From contig NZ_JARESE010000044.1 of the NCBI RefSeq assembly GCF_029076845.1, forward strand, positions 153,823 through 217,822: a DNA stretch of 64,000 nt. Direction: 5' to 3'. A program made the position numbers and the translations under genes. A model generated the notes under the pieces. It had not been told where the DNA came from. It searched no databases and worked only from the letters and a program-made list of their open reading frames with translations. Positions within the stretch are counted from its first letter, which is position 1. Each line of letters begins with the position of its first letter. Below, one piece after another: positions 22,625 through 30,991 of this stretch. Origin of the DNA: Novosphingobium album (ex Liu et al. 2023) (lineage in GTDB: Bacteria > Pseudomonadota > Alphaproteobacteria > Sphingomonadales > Sphingomonadaceae).

Positions 22625-23911
22625 GTGACCGACGTGCTGACGGCGGACGATCCGCTCTACGAGGAACTCTACGACGTGCGCCGCGAGGCCGAGGCGGTGG
22701 GCAATTTCATCGATGTCGATGTCATGCCCCGGCTGCACGCCCTGCGCGCGCAGGCGCCGGTCCACAAGGGCCGCGTGCGCGATCTGCTGGGCCTGCCGGG
22801 GCATGACCGGCACGCGCGCGCCGTGGGCCGCCAGCACTATACCGCGCTGACCTATGAAGCGTGCGAGGCGGGCTTTCGCGACCCGGAGACCTTTTCGAAC
22901 CGCGTGCAGGGGCACGACAATCCGGCCGGCGAGATCACCATGGGCATCCTGGAGATGGACCCGCCGATGCACCGGGCCTATCGCCGCACGATCCAGCCCA
23001 AGTTCCTCATGCCCGAAGCGCTGGACTGGTGGCGCCGCCGCACGATCGACGGAATCATCGAACGCCTGATCGAGCGCATGGCCAGAGGCGACCGCGCCGA
23101 CCTCAATCTCGATTTCTGCGCGCGGATCCCCGTCTATACCATCACCACCGCCATCGGCCTCGACGGTGACGACGCGCTGCGCTTCCGCCACGCCTACCTC
23201 AACAGCACCAGTTCCAGCCGCAACGTGACGATGGCAGACCGCATCGCCAACGGGCGGATCGTCGAGGATCTGCTGCTCGGGCTGATCGCCGCGCGCCGGG
23301 CCGAGCCGCAGGACGACCTCATCAGCTTCCTGCTGCAATCGCGCCTGATGGTGCCCGGCCAGGAGCCGCGCCCGCTGACCGATCGCGAGATCATGACGCA
23401 CGCAAAGCTGGTCATGGTCGCTGGCGGCGGCACGTCATGGCGGCAGATGGGCATCACGCTGTTCGCGCTGCTGACCCACCGCGACCAGTTCGCCGCGGTC
23501 AAGGCCGATCGCGCCCTGCTTGACGACGCGATCGAGGAAGGGCTGCGCTGGAACCCGACCGCGCCCTATTTCTACCGTATGGTGATGCGCGACGTCGAAT
23601 TCCACGGGCACCACATTCCCGAAGGATCGGTGCTGGAACTGTGCCTGGGCCCCGCCAACCGCGATCCGGCGCGCTGGGACCATCCCGACGCCTTCGACAT
23701 CCATCGGCCCCGGCTCACCAACATGGCCTTCGGCCTTGGCACCCATCGCTGCCTGGGCATGAACGTCGCGCGCGTCGAGATCGCGCGCGGGATCACCGCG
23801 CTGATGGACAACTTCCCGGACTTGCGGCTCGATCCCGATGCCCCGGCCCCGTTCATGACCGGCGGGCTGGAGCAGCAGGGCGTTTCGGGGCTGCCGGTGC
23901 TGCTGCGCTAG
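22625..23911 (+). CDS. Cytochrome P450
   Basis: A 428-residue soluble bacterial P450. The heme-thiolate loop FGLGTHRCLGMN places the ligand at Cys376; the EXXR motif is Glu305-Arg308. The I-helix oxygen-activation motif is AGGGTS (266-271), so the usual acidic residue before the Thr is Gly269. The start is uncertain: GTG at 22625 is chosen. A TTG at 22604 would overlap the amidohydrolase stop by 8 bases. No ferredoxin or reductase gene is nearby, so electrons must come from elsewhere. It probably hydroxylates the cluster's substrate. Confidence 0.92.
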   Translation: MTDVLTADDPLYEELYDVRREAEAVGNFIDVDVMPRLHALRAQAPVHKGRVRDLLGLPGHDRHARAVGRQHYTALTYEACEAGFRDPETFSNRVQGHDNPAGEITMGILEMDPPMHRAYRRTIQPKFLMPEALDWWRRRTIDGIIERLIERMARGDRADLNLDFCARIPVYTITTAIGLDGDDALRFRHAYLNSTSSSRNVTMADRIANGRIVEDLLLGLIAARRAEPQDDLISFLLQSRLMVPGQEPRPLTDREIMTHAKLVMVAGGGTSWRQMGITLFALLTHRDQFAAVKADRALLDDAIEEGLRWNPTAPYFYRMVMRDVEFHGHHIPEGSVLELCLGPANRDPARWDHPDAFDIHRPRLTNMAFGLGTHRCLGMNVARVEIARGITALMDNFPDLRLDPDAPAPFMTGGLEQQGVSGLPVLLR

Positions 23912-23947
23912 AACAGGTCCATGGGCCGGCGCCGGCCCGCGCGCCTG

Positions 23948-24412
23948 TCAGCCGATCGGCTCCACCGCCAGCACCTCGATCGCGTCTTCCCGATCGCCGA
24001 ACGGCAGGAACTCGCCCGCCGCGCCGTCCATCAGCGCGCGGGCCAGCGGGGCGGAAAACGCGATCATGTCCCGCGCCGGATCGGCCTCGTCATCGCCGAC
24101 GATGGCCAGCACCCGCGACTTGCCGTTGAGCCGGAACGTCACGCGCGTGCCGAAGGCGACAACCTCGCCACTCGGCCCGGGCATGACCTGCGCGGTCACT
24201 TGCCGGGTCTGCCAATAGCGCAGGTCGCGCTGGAGCCGCCTGGCCGCGTCCTCGTCGCCCGCCGCCGCCACTTGCGCGGCCAGATCGGCCACGCGCGCAT
24301 CGATCAGCGCCTTGCCGCGCGTCGTGACGAGGTTCGGGCCGGGCGGGATCGGAATCTCGAATTTCGGTTCGAGATGCTCGTCATCGCCTTCGCGGCGGAA
24401 GGCGACGCTCAT
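23948..24412 (-). CDS. GreA/GreB-family transcription elongation factor with a shortened coiled coil
   Basis: A 154-residue Gre-family protein. The C-terminal FKBP-like domain (about 78-150) is clear: VVAFGTRVTFRLNG, IVGDDEADPARDMIAFSAPLARALMDG and EVLAVEPIG. The N-terminal part has a 26-residue extension. Its helical hairpin is only about 45 residues (about 70 in GreA), with GDEDAARR at the tip instead of GDLSENAEY. It may rescue backtracked RNA polymerase or act more like short Rnk-type homologues. Its ATG overlaps the upstream methyltransferase stop (ATGA). Confidence 0.8.
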   Translation of the reverse strand: MSVAFRREGDDEHLEPKFEIPIPPGPNLVTTRGKALIDARVADLAAQVAAAGDEDAARRLQRDLRYWQTRQVTAQVMPGPSGEVVAFGTRVTFRLNGKSRVLAIVGDDEADPARDMIAFSAPLARALMDGAAGEFLPFGDREDAIEVLAVEPIG

Positions 24413-25671
24413 GCCTCCCTCACGAACAGGCTGGCCAGCTCGACATGGGTGGACCAGCGGAACTGGCCGACCGGGCGCAAGTCCGCCAGCCGGAAACCCG
24501 CCTCCACCAGCACGGCCGCATCGCGCGACCAGCTTGACGGATTGCACGAGACATAGACCACGCGCGCCACCGTGCTTTGCGCGATGCACTGCACTTGCTC
24601 GCGCGCGCCCGCGCGCGGCGGATCGAGCAGCACGGCGGCGAACCTGTTCAGCTCGTCGGGCTGGAGCGGATTGCGGAACAGGTCGCGGTGCGCGGCGAAG
24701 ATCGGCAGCTGCGCCCGGCCCGCCGCCGTCTTGCAGGCCAGATGCGCATCGCGCGCGGCCTCGGCGGCAAGCACCTTGGTATCCGGCCCGGCCAGCGCGA
24801 ACGCGAAGGTGCCGAGCCCCGAGAACAGGTCCGCCACCGTGGCCGCGCCCGCCAGCCATTCCTTCGCGGCGCCCACCAGCGCGGCCTCGCCATCGGCGGT
24901 CGCCTGCAGGAAGCCGCCCGGCGGGAACGGCACCGACACGCCCGAGAGGTTCACGGTCGCAGGTTCCGGCTCCCACACCGTTTCGGGGCCATAGCCGCCA
25001 TCCAGCGTCAGCCGCGCCAACCCCTGCGCGCGCGCGAAATCGAGCATGGCCTCGGTCGCGGCCAGCCCTTCCACGCTCAGCCCCTTGATGCCCAGATCGA
25101 CGCCCTGCTCGCACAGCGTCAGTTCGATATCGGCGGCCATGCGGGCCTGCGCGTGCCTGTCATCCCTCTTGCCGGGGCCGCCCTTCTTGCCGGCAGCACC
25201 CTTGCCAAGCTGGATCAGCAGCTTGCGCAGCGGCGCCAGCAGCGCGACGAACGCGGGCACCAGCACCGGGCATTCGGCCAGCTCGACCAACCGGTGCGAT
25301 TTCGCCTCGCGAAAGCCGATCACCAGGCGCCCGGCCGAGCTTTCCGCCCGCAACGAAGCCCGGCGGCGGCCGCCCGCGGGCGAGAGATGCGGCGGCGCGA
25401 CGTGCTGCGCGCCCAGTTCCTGTGCGCTGGAGGCATTGGCGACGCGCGATTCGACGAACTGCGCCAGCGTCTCCTCGTCAAGCTGCTGCAACTGGCAGCC
25501 GCCGCAGCGGCCGAAATGGCGGCACGGCGGCGCGACATGATGCGGCCCCCATTCCAGCGTGCCGTCCTCGCGCAGCACATCGCCCGGCGCCGCGCCCCAG
25601 GCGAAGCGCCCCGAGGCGGTGACGCCATCGCCCTTCGCGGCGACGCGCAGGATCGTTTCCGCCTCGCTCAC
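24409..25671 (-). CDS. rlmD: Fe-S-containing 23S rRNA (uracil-5-)-methyltransferase, RlmD/RumA type
   Basis: A 420-residue class I SAM methyltransferase. The four [4Fe-4S] ligands are visible as Cys50-X5-Cys56-X2-Cys59 and Cys134. The SAM-binding motif VADLFSGLGTFAFALA, LLDPPRAG and the catalytic Cys376 in VSCNPSSW are intact. RlmD methylates U1939 of 23S rRNA, although sphingomonad paralogues could act on tRNA U54. The GTG at 25671 overlaps the nnr stop (GTGA), so nnr, this gene and the Gre factor are translationally coupled. Confidence 0.9.
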   Translation of the reverse strand: MSEAETILRVAAKGDGVTASGRFAWGAAPGDVLREDGTLEWGPHHVAPPCRHFGRCGGCQLQQLDEETLAQFVESRVANASSAQELGAQHVAPPHLSPAGGRRRASLRAESSAGRLVIGFREAKSHRLVELAECPVLVPAFVALLAPLRKLLIQLGKGAAGKKGGPGKRDDRHAQARMAADIELTLCEQGVDLGIKGLSVEGLAATEAMLDFARAQGLARLTLDGGYGPETVWEPEPATVNLSGVSVPFPPGGFLQATADGEAALVGAAKEWLAGAATVADLFSGLGTFAFALAGPDTKVLAAEAARDAHLACKTAAGRAQLPIFAAHRDLFRNPLQPDELNRFAAVLLDPPRAGAREQVQCIAQSTVARVVYVSCNPSSWSRDAAVLVEAGFRLADLRPVGQFRWSTHVELASLFVREA

Positions 25672-27068
25672 AAGCAGGCGGCAAGCGCGGCGGGAATGGC
25701 CTCGGCCAATTGACCGGCGGAAAACGCAGGTGGGCACAGCCGCGCCGCATCGCCATGCAGCCACACACCTTCACCGGCGGCGGCGAAGGCATCCACGCCG
25801 GTGGCGACACGGCTGGCGATGACCCCGGCGAGCACATCGCCGGTTCCCGCCGTGGAAAGCCAGCTTGACGCGCGTGGGGCGCACGCCAGCCGGCCATCGG
25901 GCGCGGCGATCACGGTGTCCGGCCCCTTGGCGACGATCACCATGCCGCTGGCCCGCGCCAGCGCCAGCGCGCGCTCGGGCTTGGAGCCGCCGCCATCGCA
26001 ATCGAACGCGCGTTCCAGCGCGACCAGTTCGCCTTCGTGCGGCGTCGCGATGGTCGGCGCGGCGCGCTCGGCAAGCTGGCGCGGCCCGAGCAGGACCAGC
26101 GCATCGGCATCGACCACCGCCGCGACCGGATCGGCCAGCGCGATGGCCAGCCGCTCGCGCGCGTGCGCATCGCGGCCAAGGCCGGGGCCGACCAGGATCG
26201 CGATGTTGCGATCATCGGTCAGCACTTCGGAAAGCGGCCCGGTTTCGACCACCAGATCGCGCGGCGCGGCATCGGGCCGGTCGGCGAAGAGCTTCACATA
26301 GCCCGCCCCCGCGCCTTGCGCCGCCGCGCAGGCGAGCAGCGCCGCGCCCGGCATCCGCCCGCCGACGACGGCCAGCAGGCCGCGCCGGTACTTGTGCGCA
26401 TCGGCGCCCGGCGCGGCGATGCGCGGGCGGGGCAGAGCACGCGCGGCACCCTCGACCGGCGCGACGCCGATCCCGACCAGCCGCAGCGCGCCCATCTTCG
26501 GCGCGGCAGGCATCAGGAAATGGGCGAATTTCCAGGCGCCCAGCGCGATCGTCAGGTCGTAATCGGGCAGCCCCTCGTTCAGCAGCATACCGCTGTCGGA
26601 CTGCACGCCGCTCGGCAGGTCGATCGCGATCGTGTGCCGGTGGCCCACCGCGAGCCAGTTGAGCAGCCCGTAATGCTCGGGGCTCAGCGGCCGCGCCAGG
26701 CCGCTGCCGAACAGGCAATCGACCAGCACGTCGCCTTCGATCTCTATATCGGGGCCGTGGACCTCACCCTTGAACAGCGCGCGGGCGTTTTTCGCCGCGG
26801 CGGTCTTCGGCTCGGTCGCCGCGACGACCACCACATGGCCGCCGCGTTCGCGCAAGGTTTCGGCGATGACATAGCCATCGCCACCGTTGTTGCCCGGCCC
26901 GCACAGCACCGTCACCTTGTGGCGCCCGGCGATCCGCCAGACCCATTCGGCCGCGCCGCGCCCGGCCACGTCCATCAGCGCCTCGACGCTGGAGCCGGCC
27001 GCGATAAGCCCTTCTTCGGCCGCGCGCATCTGCGCAACGGTCAGGATCTGGTCACTGGGTGCCGGCAT
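25668..27068 (-). CDS. nnr: Bifunctional NAD(P)H-hydrate epimerase/dehydratase
   Basis: A 466-residue repair enzyme for hydrated NADH/NADPH. The N-terminal epimerase (about 1-210) carries VTVLCGPGNNGGDGYVIAE and DCLFGSGLARPL. The C-terminal ADP-dependent dehydratase (about 225-466) carries HKYRRGLLAVVGG, the ATPHEGE-type segment and STAGTGDVLAGVIAS. The fusion is the standard bacterial form. It overlaps the upstream lipoprotein gene by 17 bases and the downstream rlmD by 4. Confidence 0.95.
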   Translation of the reverse strand: MPAPSDQILTVAQMRAAEEGLIAAGSSVEALMDVAGRGAAEWVWRIAGRHKVTVLCGPGNNGGDGYVIAETLRERGGHVVVVAATEPKTAAAKNARALFKGEVHGPDIEIEGDVLVDCLFGSGLARPLSPEHYGLLNWLAVGHRHTIAIDLPSGVQSDSGMLLNEGLPDYDLTIALGAWKFAHFLMPAAPKMGALRLVGIGVAPVEGAARALPRPRIAAPGADAHKYRRGLLAVVGGRMPGAALLACAAAQGAGAGYVKLFADRPDAAPRDLVVETGPLSEVLTDDRNIAILVGPGLGRDAHARERLAIALADPVAAVVDADALVLLGPRQLAERAAPTIATPHEGELVALERAFDCDGGGSKPERALALARASGMVIVAKGPDTVIAAPDGRLACAPRASSWLSTAGTGDVLAGVIASRVATGVDAFAAAGEGVWLHGDAARLCPPAFSAGQLAEAIPAALAACL

Positions 27069-27423
27069 TTTTCGCCTGCGTCGCCGGGAAGCGATAGCGA
27101 TCGCCGCCCACGGTCACTTCCAGCTTGCCGCCGTCCAGCCGCGACACGGCCTCCTCGGCCCCGTCGGCCACGGTCAGGCCGCGCCCGTCCTTGACCACGG
27201 TGAAGCGGCGGAACGCACCGTCCGGGTGGCGCACCGTCAGCGTCAGCGCGCCATCGGCCTGGGCCCGTTCGACCGCGCAGTTTTCCGCGAATTCCTTCGC
27301 CCCGCCAACAGCGCAGGCGATGTGCTCGTCCCCTTCGGCCACCTTGGGCGCATCGCCCTTGCCCGATGAGCAGGCGGCGAGGAGGATCAGCGGCAAGGCG
27401 GCGAACGCGGCCGAACGCATCAT
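27052..27423 (-). CDS. Small predicted lipoprotein of unknown function
   Basis: A 123-residue protein with a lipoprotein signal peptide (LILLAAC, Cys18) and a mature domain of about 100 residues with two cysteines (IACAVGG, ENCAVER) and beta-rich segments (LTLTVRHPDGAFRRFTVV, LEVTVGGDRYRFPA). No family is recognised. ATG at 27423 or 27420 may be the start. It lies four bases after ilvD and overlaps nnr by 17 bases, so it is co-transcribed with both. Confidence 0.75.
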   Translation of the reverse strand: MMRSAAFAALPLILLAACSSGKGDAPKVAEGDEHIACAVGGAKEFAENCAVERAQADGALTLTVRHPDGAFRRFTVVKDGRGLTVADGAEEAVSRLDGGKLEVTVGGDRYRFPATQAKNAGTQ

Positions 27424-27427
27424 GCCC

Positions 27428-29284
27428 TCACCCGCGCTTCAACTGGCTGACATCGCGCACCGCGCCTTTCGCGGCGCTGGTGGCCATCGCCGCATAGGCC
27501 TGCAGCGCGACCGAGACCTTGCGCGGGCGCGGATGGACCGGCGCCCAGGCGGCATCGCCCTTCGCTTCCATGGCGGCGCGGCGGCTGGCCAGTTCCTCGT
27601 CGGAAACGGCAAGGTGGATCGTGCGGCTGGGGATGTCGATCTCGATGGTGTCGCCATTCTCGACCAGACCGATCGCGCCGCCCTCGGCCGCTTCGGGCGA
27701 GACGTGGCCGATCGAGAGGCCCGAAGTGCCGCCGGAAAAGCGCCCGTCGGTGATCAGCGCGCAAGCCGCGCCCAGCCCCTTCGATTTCAGGTAGCTGGTG
27801 GGATAGAGCATTTCCTGCATCCCCGGCCCGCCGCGCGGTCCTTCATAGCGGATCACCACCACGTCACCCGCCGTCACCTGCCCGCCGAGAATGCCCGCAA
27901 CCGCCGCGTCCTGGCTTTCATAAACGCGCGCGGGGCCAGTGAACTTCAGGATCTTCTCGTCCACCCCGGCCGTCTTCACGATGCAGCCGTCGCGCGCGAT
28001 ATTGCCCGACAGCACGGCAAGGCCGCCGTCCTGGCTGAACGCGTTCGCGGCATTGCGAATGACGCCTTTCTCGCGATCGAGATCGAGCGAATCCCAGCGG
28101 CGCGACTGGCTGAACGCGGTCTGCGTGGGCACGCCGCCCGGCGCGGCCTTGAAGAATTCCTGCACCGAGGGCGAATTGGTGCGGGCAATGTCCCAGTGGT
28201 TGAGCGCGTCACCCATCGTCCGGCTGTGCACCGTCGGCAGATCGGTGTGAAGCAGCCCGGCGCGGTCCAGCTCGCCCAGGATCGCCATGATCCCGCCGGC
28301 GCGGTGCACGTCTTCCATGTGCACGTCGGACTTGGCCGGCGCGACCTTGGACAGGCACGGCACCCGGCGCGAGAGCCGATCAATATCGGTCATGGTGAAA
28401 TCGACGCCCGCCTCGTGCGCCGCGGCCAGCAGGTGCAGCACGGTGTTGGTCGATCCGCCCATGGCGATATCGAGGCTCATCGCGTTCTCGAACGCCTGGA
28501 AACCGGCGATGGTGCGCGGCAGGGCGGTCTCGTCATCCTGCTCGTAATAGCGGCGGCACAGATCGACCGCCAGCCGCCCGGCTTCGAGGAACAGACGCTG
28601 GCGATCGCCATGCGTAGCCAGCGTCGAGCCGTTGCCCGGCAGCGAGAGACCGAGGGCTTCGGTCAGGCAGTTCATCGAATTGGCGGTGAACATGCCCGAG
28701 CATGATCCGCAAGTCGGGCAGGCCGACCGCTCGATGCTGCGCACTTCCTCGTCGGTGAACTTCTCGTCGGCGGCGGCGACCATGGCATCGACCAGATCGA
28801 GCGCCTGCTCCTTGCCGCGCAGCACCACCTTGCCCGCCTCCATCGGCCCGCCCGAGACGAAGACCGCCGGGATATTGATGCGCAGCGCCGCCATCAGCAT
28901 TCCGGGCGTGATCTTGTCGCAATTGGAGATGCAGACCATGGCGTCGGCACAGTGGGCGTTGACCATGTATTCCACGCTGTCGGCGATCAGATCGCGGCTG
29001 GGCAGCGAATAGAGCATCCCGTCATGGCCCATGGCGATCCCGTCATCGACCGCGATGGTGTTGAATTCCTTGGCGACACCGCCCGCCGCCTCGATCTCGC
29101 GCGCGACCATCTGGCCCAGGTCCTTCAAGTGGACATGGCCCGGCACGAACTGGGTGAACGAGTTCACCACGGCAATGATGGGCTTGCCGAAATCATCGTC
29201 CTTCATCCCCGTCGCGCGCCACAAGCCACGGGCACCGGCCATGTTGCGGCCGTGAGTGGAAGTGCGGGAACGATAGGCAGGCAT
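27428..29284 (-). CDS. ilvD: Dihydroxy-acid dehydratase
   Basis: A 618-residue enzyme of full family length that dehydrates 2,3-dihydroxy acids in isoleucine/valine synthesis. The Fe-S cluster cysteines are visible in [12 protein letters not shown] and [16 protein letters not shown]. The C-terminal [11 protein letters not shown] block is intact. The ATG at 29284 begins [20 protein letters not shown], the normal N-terminus. An AT-rich stretch (AAAAAAATAATACTAAC, about 29355-29370) precedes it. It heads the ilvD / lipoprotein / nnr / rlmD / gre run. Confidence 0.97.
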   Translation of the reverse strand: MPAYRSRTSTHGRNMAGARGLWRATGMKDDDFGKPIIAVVNSFTQFVPGHVHLKDLGQMVAREIEAAGGVAKEFNTIAVDDGIAMGHDGMLYSLPSRDLIADSVEYMVNAHCADAMVCISNCDKITPGMLMAALRINIPAVFVSGGPMEAGKVVLRGKEQALDLVDAMVAAADEKFTDEEVRSIERSACPTCGSCSGMFTANSMNCLTEALGLSLPGNGSTLATHGDRQRLFLEAGRLAVDLCRRYYEQDDETALPRTIAGFQAFENAMSLDIAMGGSTNTVLHLLAAAHEAGVDFTMTDIDRLSRRVPCLSKVAPAKSDVHMEDVHRAGGIMAILGELDRAGLLHTDLPTVHSRTMGDALNHWDIARTNSPSVQEFFKAAPGGVPTQTAFSQSRRWDSLDLDREKGVIRNAANAFSQDGGLAVLSGNIARDGCIVKTAGVDEKILKFTGPARVYESQDAAVAGILGGQVTAGDVVVIRYEGPRGGPGMQEMLYPTSYLKSKGLGAACALITDGRFSGGTSGLSIGHVSPEAAEGGAIGLVENGDTIEIDIPSRTIHLAVSDEELASRRAAMEAKGDAAWAPVHPRPRKVSVALQAYAAMATSAAKGAVRDVSQLKRG

Positions 29285-29366
29285 GGGTCGGCTCCGGTCG
29301 GGTGCTACGGGGGGTTTGCAGCGCCACTACGCCAAGTGGAGAGCGAGCCGAAGCAAAAAAATAATA

Positions 29367-30098
29367 CTAACCCCCAATCTCAAGCGCAACTTTGTTGCAG
29401 ATCCAGGCCAGCCGCTCCGCCCATTCGGCCTGGCCGGCGGCATCGCCGATCAGATCCTGCCGGATTTCGACGCCGAGATAAGGGCGCCCTTCGGCTTCGG
29501 CGTGGCGGTTCATCGTCGCGTTCAGCACCTTGCCGGAATAAGGCAGTTGATCGCCCACCATCAGCCCTTCGGCTTCGAGCAGGGGTATGGCGATGCGCGC
29601 GGCGCGATCATCCTGGTTGTAAAGCACGCCCACATGCCACGGGCGCTGCTGGCCCGGATCGCTGGCCAGGCGCGGGGTAAAGCTGTGGAGCGAGAGGATC
29701 AGCGCCGGCGGCACCGCGTCCAGCAGCGCGGCAAGGCCGTGGTGATAGGGGCGGAAGAAGCGTTCCAGCCGGTGCTCGCGCGCGCAGGCATCGATCCGGT
29801 TGCCGGGAATGGCGTGGCCGTCGCTGGTCTCGGGAAACAGGCCGGGGGCGTGCTCCTCGCGGTTGAGATCGCAGACCAGCCGGCTGATCCGGGCGACATG
29901 CGCGGCGATTCCCGCGCGCGCGGCCATGGCCTCGACGATGCCGCCCAGGCCGATGTCGACCGCGATGTGCGCGTCCAGCATGGCCGGATCGATGCCGAGG
30001 TCGATATCGTCGGGCACATGGTTCGAGGCATGGTCGGCAACGATCAGGATGCCGCCGAAGCGCGGCGTGCCGAGCAGGTGGAAGGCTTCTCCGCTCAC
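29367..30098 (-). CDS. N-formylglutamate amidohydrolase family protein
   Basis: A 243-residue protein of the N-formylglutamate amidohydrolase fold. Landmarks are ILIVADHASNHVP, HIAVDIGLGG, SRLVCDLNREEHAPGL, ILSLHSFTP and YLGVEIRQDLI. The classic enzyme ends histidine degradation by releasing formate from N-formylglutamate; no hut genes are here, so the true substrate may differ. GTG at 30098 is chosen because it overlaps the ispE stop (GTGA). Confidence 0.85.
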   Translation of the reverse strand: MSGEAFHLLGTPRFGGILIVADHASNHVPDDIDLGIDPAMLDAHIAVDIGLGGIVEAMAARAGIAAHVARISRLVCDLNREEHAPGLFPETSDGHAIPGNRIDACAREHRLERFFRPYHHGLAALLDAVPPALILSLHSFTPRLASDPGQQRPWHVGVLYNQDDRAARIAIPLLEAEGLMVGDQLPYSGKVLNATMNRHAEAEGRPYLGVEIRQDLIGDAAGQAEWAERLAWICNKVALEIGG

Positions 30099-30910
30099 CT
30101 GAGGGCCCCCGCCATCTGCCACCACTGCGGATGCGCGGCAGCGATCCGCGCCGCCACCGCATCGCGCGCGGCGGCATCATCGTAAAGCGCGAAGCAGGTC
30201 GCGCCCGAGCCGGACATGCGCGCCAGCCACGGCGCGGTCGCGCGCAGGGCGGCCAGCACTTCGGCGATCGCCGGGCACAGCGCGATCGCAGGCGCTTCCA
30301 GATCGTTACGACCGGCCAGCGCGATCGCGCGCGCGCCGCCTGCGGGCAGCGCCCCCCGATCGATGCCGTCCCATGCCCGGAACACCGGGCCGGTCGGTAC
30401 CGGCACGCGCGGGTTGACCAGCAGCACGGGCACACCCGCCAGGTCATTGTCGATCGGTTCAAGCTCGGTGCCGGTGCCGCGCCCGATGCAGGCGCGGCTG
30501 AGCACGCAGGCTGGCACGTCCGCGCCCAGCCGCGCGGCGCGCGCGCGCCAGTCGCCGGGCAGGCTGCCCTGCGCCCGCTCGACCATGCGGAACACCGCGC
30601 CGGCATCGGCCGAACCGCCGCCCAGTCCGGCCGCCACCGGCAAGCGCTTGTCGAGCGTCACTGCCCAGCCCGGCCCATGCGGCAGCGCGGCCAGCGCCTT
30701 GGCGACGATATTACCCAGCGGATCATCGATTTGCCCGGCGAACTCACCAAACGACATCAGCTCGTCACGCGGCGCGGGAACCGCGCTCAGCCCGTCGCCC
30801 TGATCGACGAAGGCGAACAGCGTTTCCAGCGCGTGATAGCCATCCTCGCGCCGGTGCCGGACGTGCAGCGCCAGGTTGATCTTGGCAAAGGCGGTTTCGT
30901 TCAGCGGCAA
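30095..30910 (-). CDS. ispE: 4-diphosphocytidyl-2-C-methyl-D-erythritol kinase
   Basis: A GHMP kinase of the MEP isoprenoid pathway, about 271 residues. FAKINLALHV opens the fold, PVAAGLGGGSADAGA is the ATP-binding loop and ARMSGSGATCFALY is motif 3. The start is unclear: the open frame extends to a TTG at 30973, but those extra codons run through a palindromic repeat. The TTG at 30910 puts AKINL at the same distance from the N-terminus as in E. coli IspE; a GTG at 30946 is another candidate. Confidence 0.92.
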   Translation of the reverse strand: MPLNETAFAKINLALHVRHRREDGYHALETLFAFVDQGDGLSAVPAPRDELMSFGEFAGQIDDPLGNIVAKALAALPHGPGWAVTLDKRLPVAAGLGGGSADAGAVFRMVERAQGSLPGDWRARAARLGADVPACVLSRACIGRGTGTELEPIDNDLAGVPVLLVNPRVPVPTGPVFRAWDGIDRGALPAGGARAIALAGRNDLEAPAIALCPAIAEVLAALRATAPWLARMSGSGATCFALYDDAAARDAVAARIAAAHPQWWQMAGALR

Positions 30911-30970
30911 AGCCCTCGCCCCTTCAGGGGAGCTGGCGACGGGCACATCTTTCCCCCAAGGGGGAGAGAG
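30911..30970. repeat. REP-like double-hairpin element between etfQO and ispE
   Basis: Two short G/C palindromes, CCCC-TTCA-GGGG (30919-30930) and CCCCC-AA-GGGGG (30953-30964), are joined by GAGCTGGCGACGGGCACATC. The layout resembles dispersed intergenic palindromic units of sphingomonads and other alphaproteobacteria. Only one copy was seen in the window. It sits across the apparent 5' end of ispE. Confidence 0.5.
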
Positions 30971-30991
30971 CAAGGTCTTGCATCGCCATCG

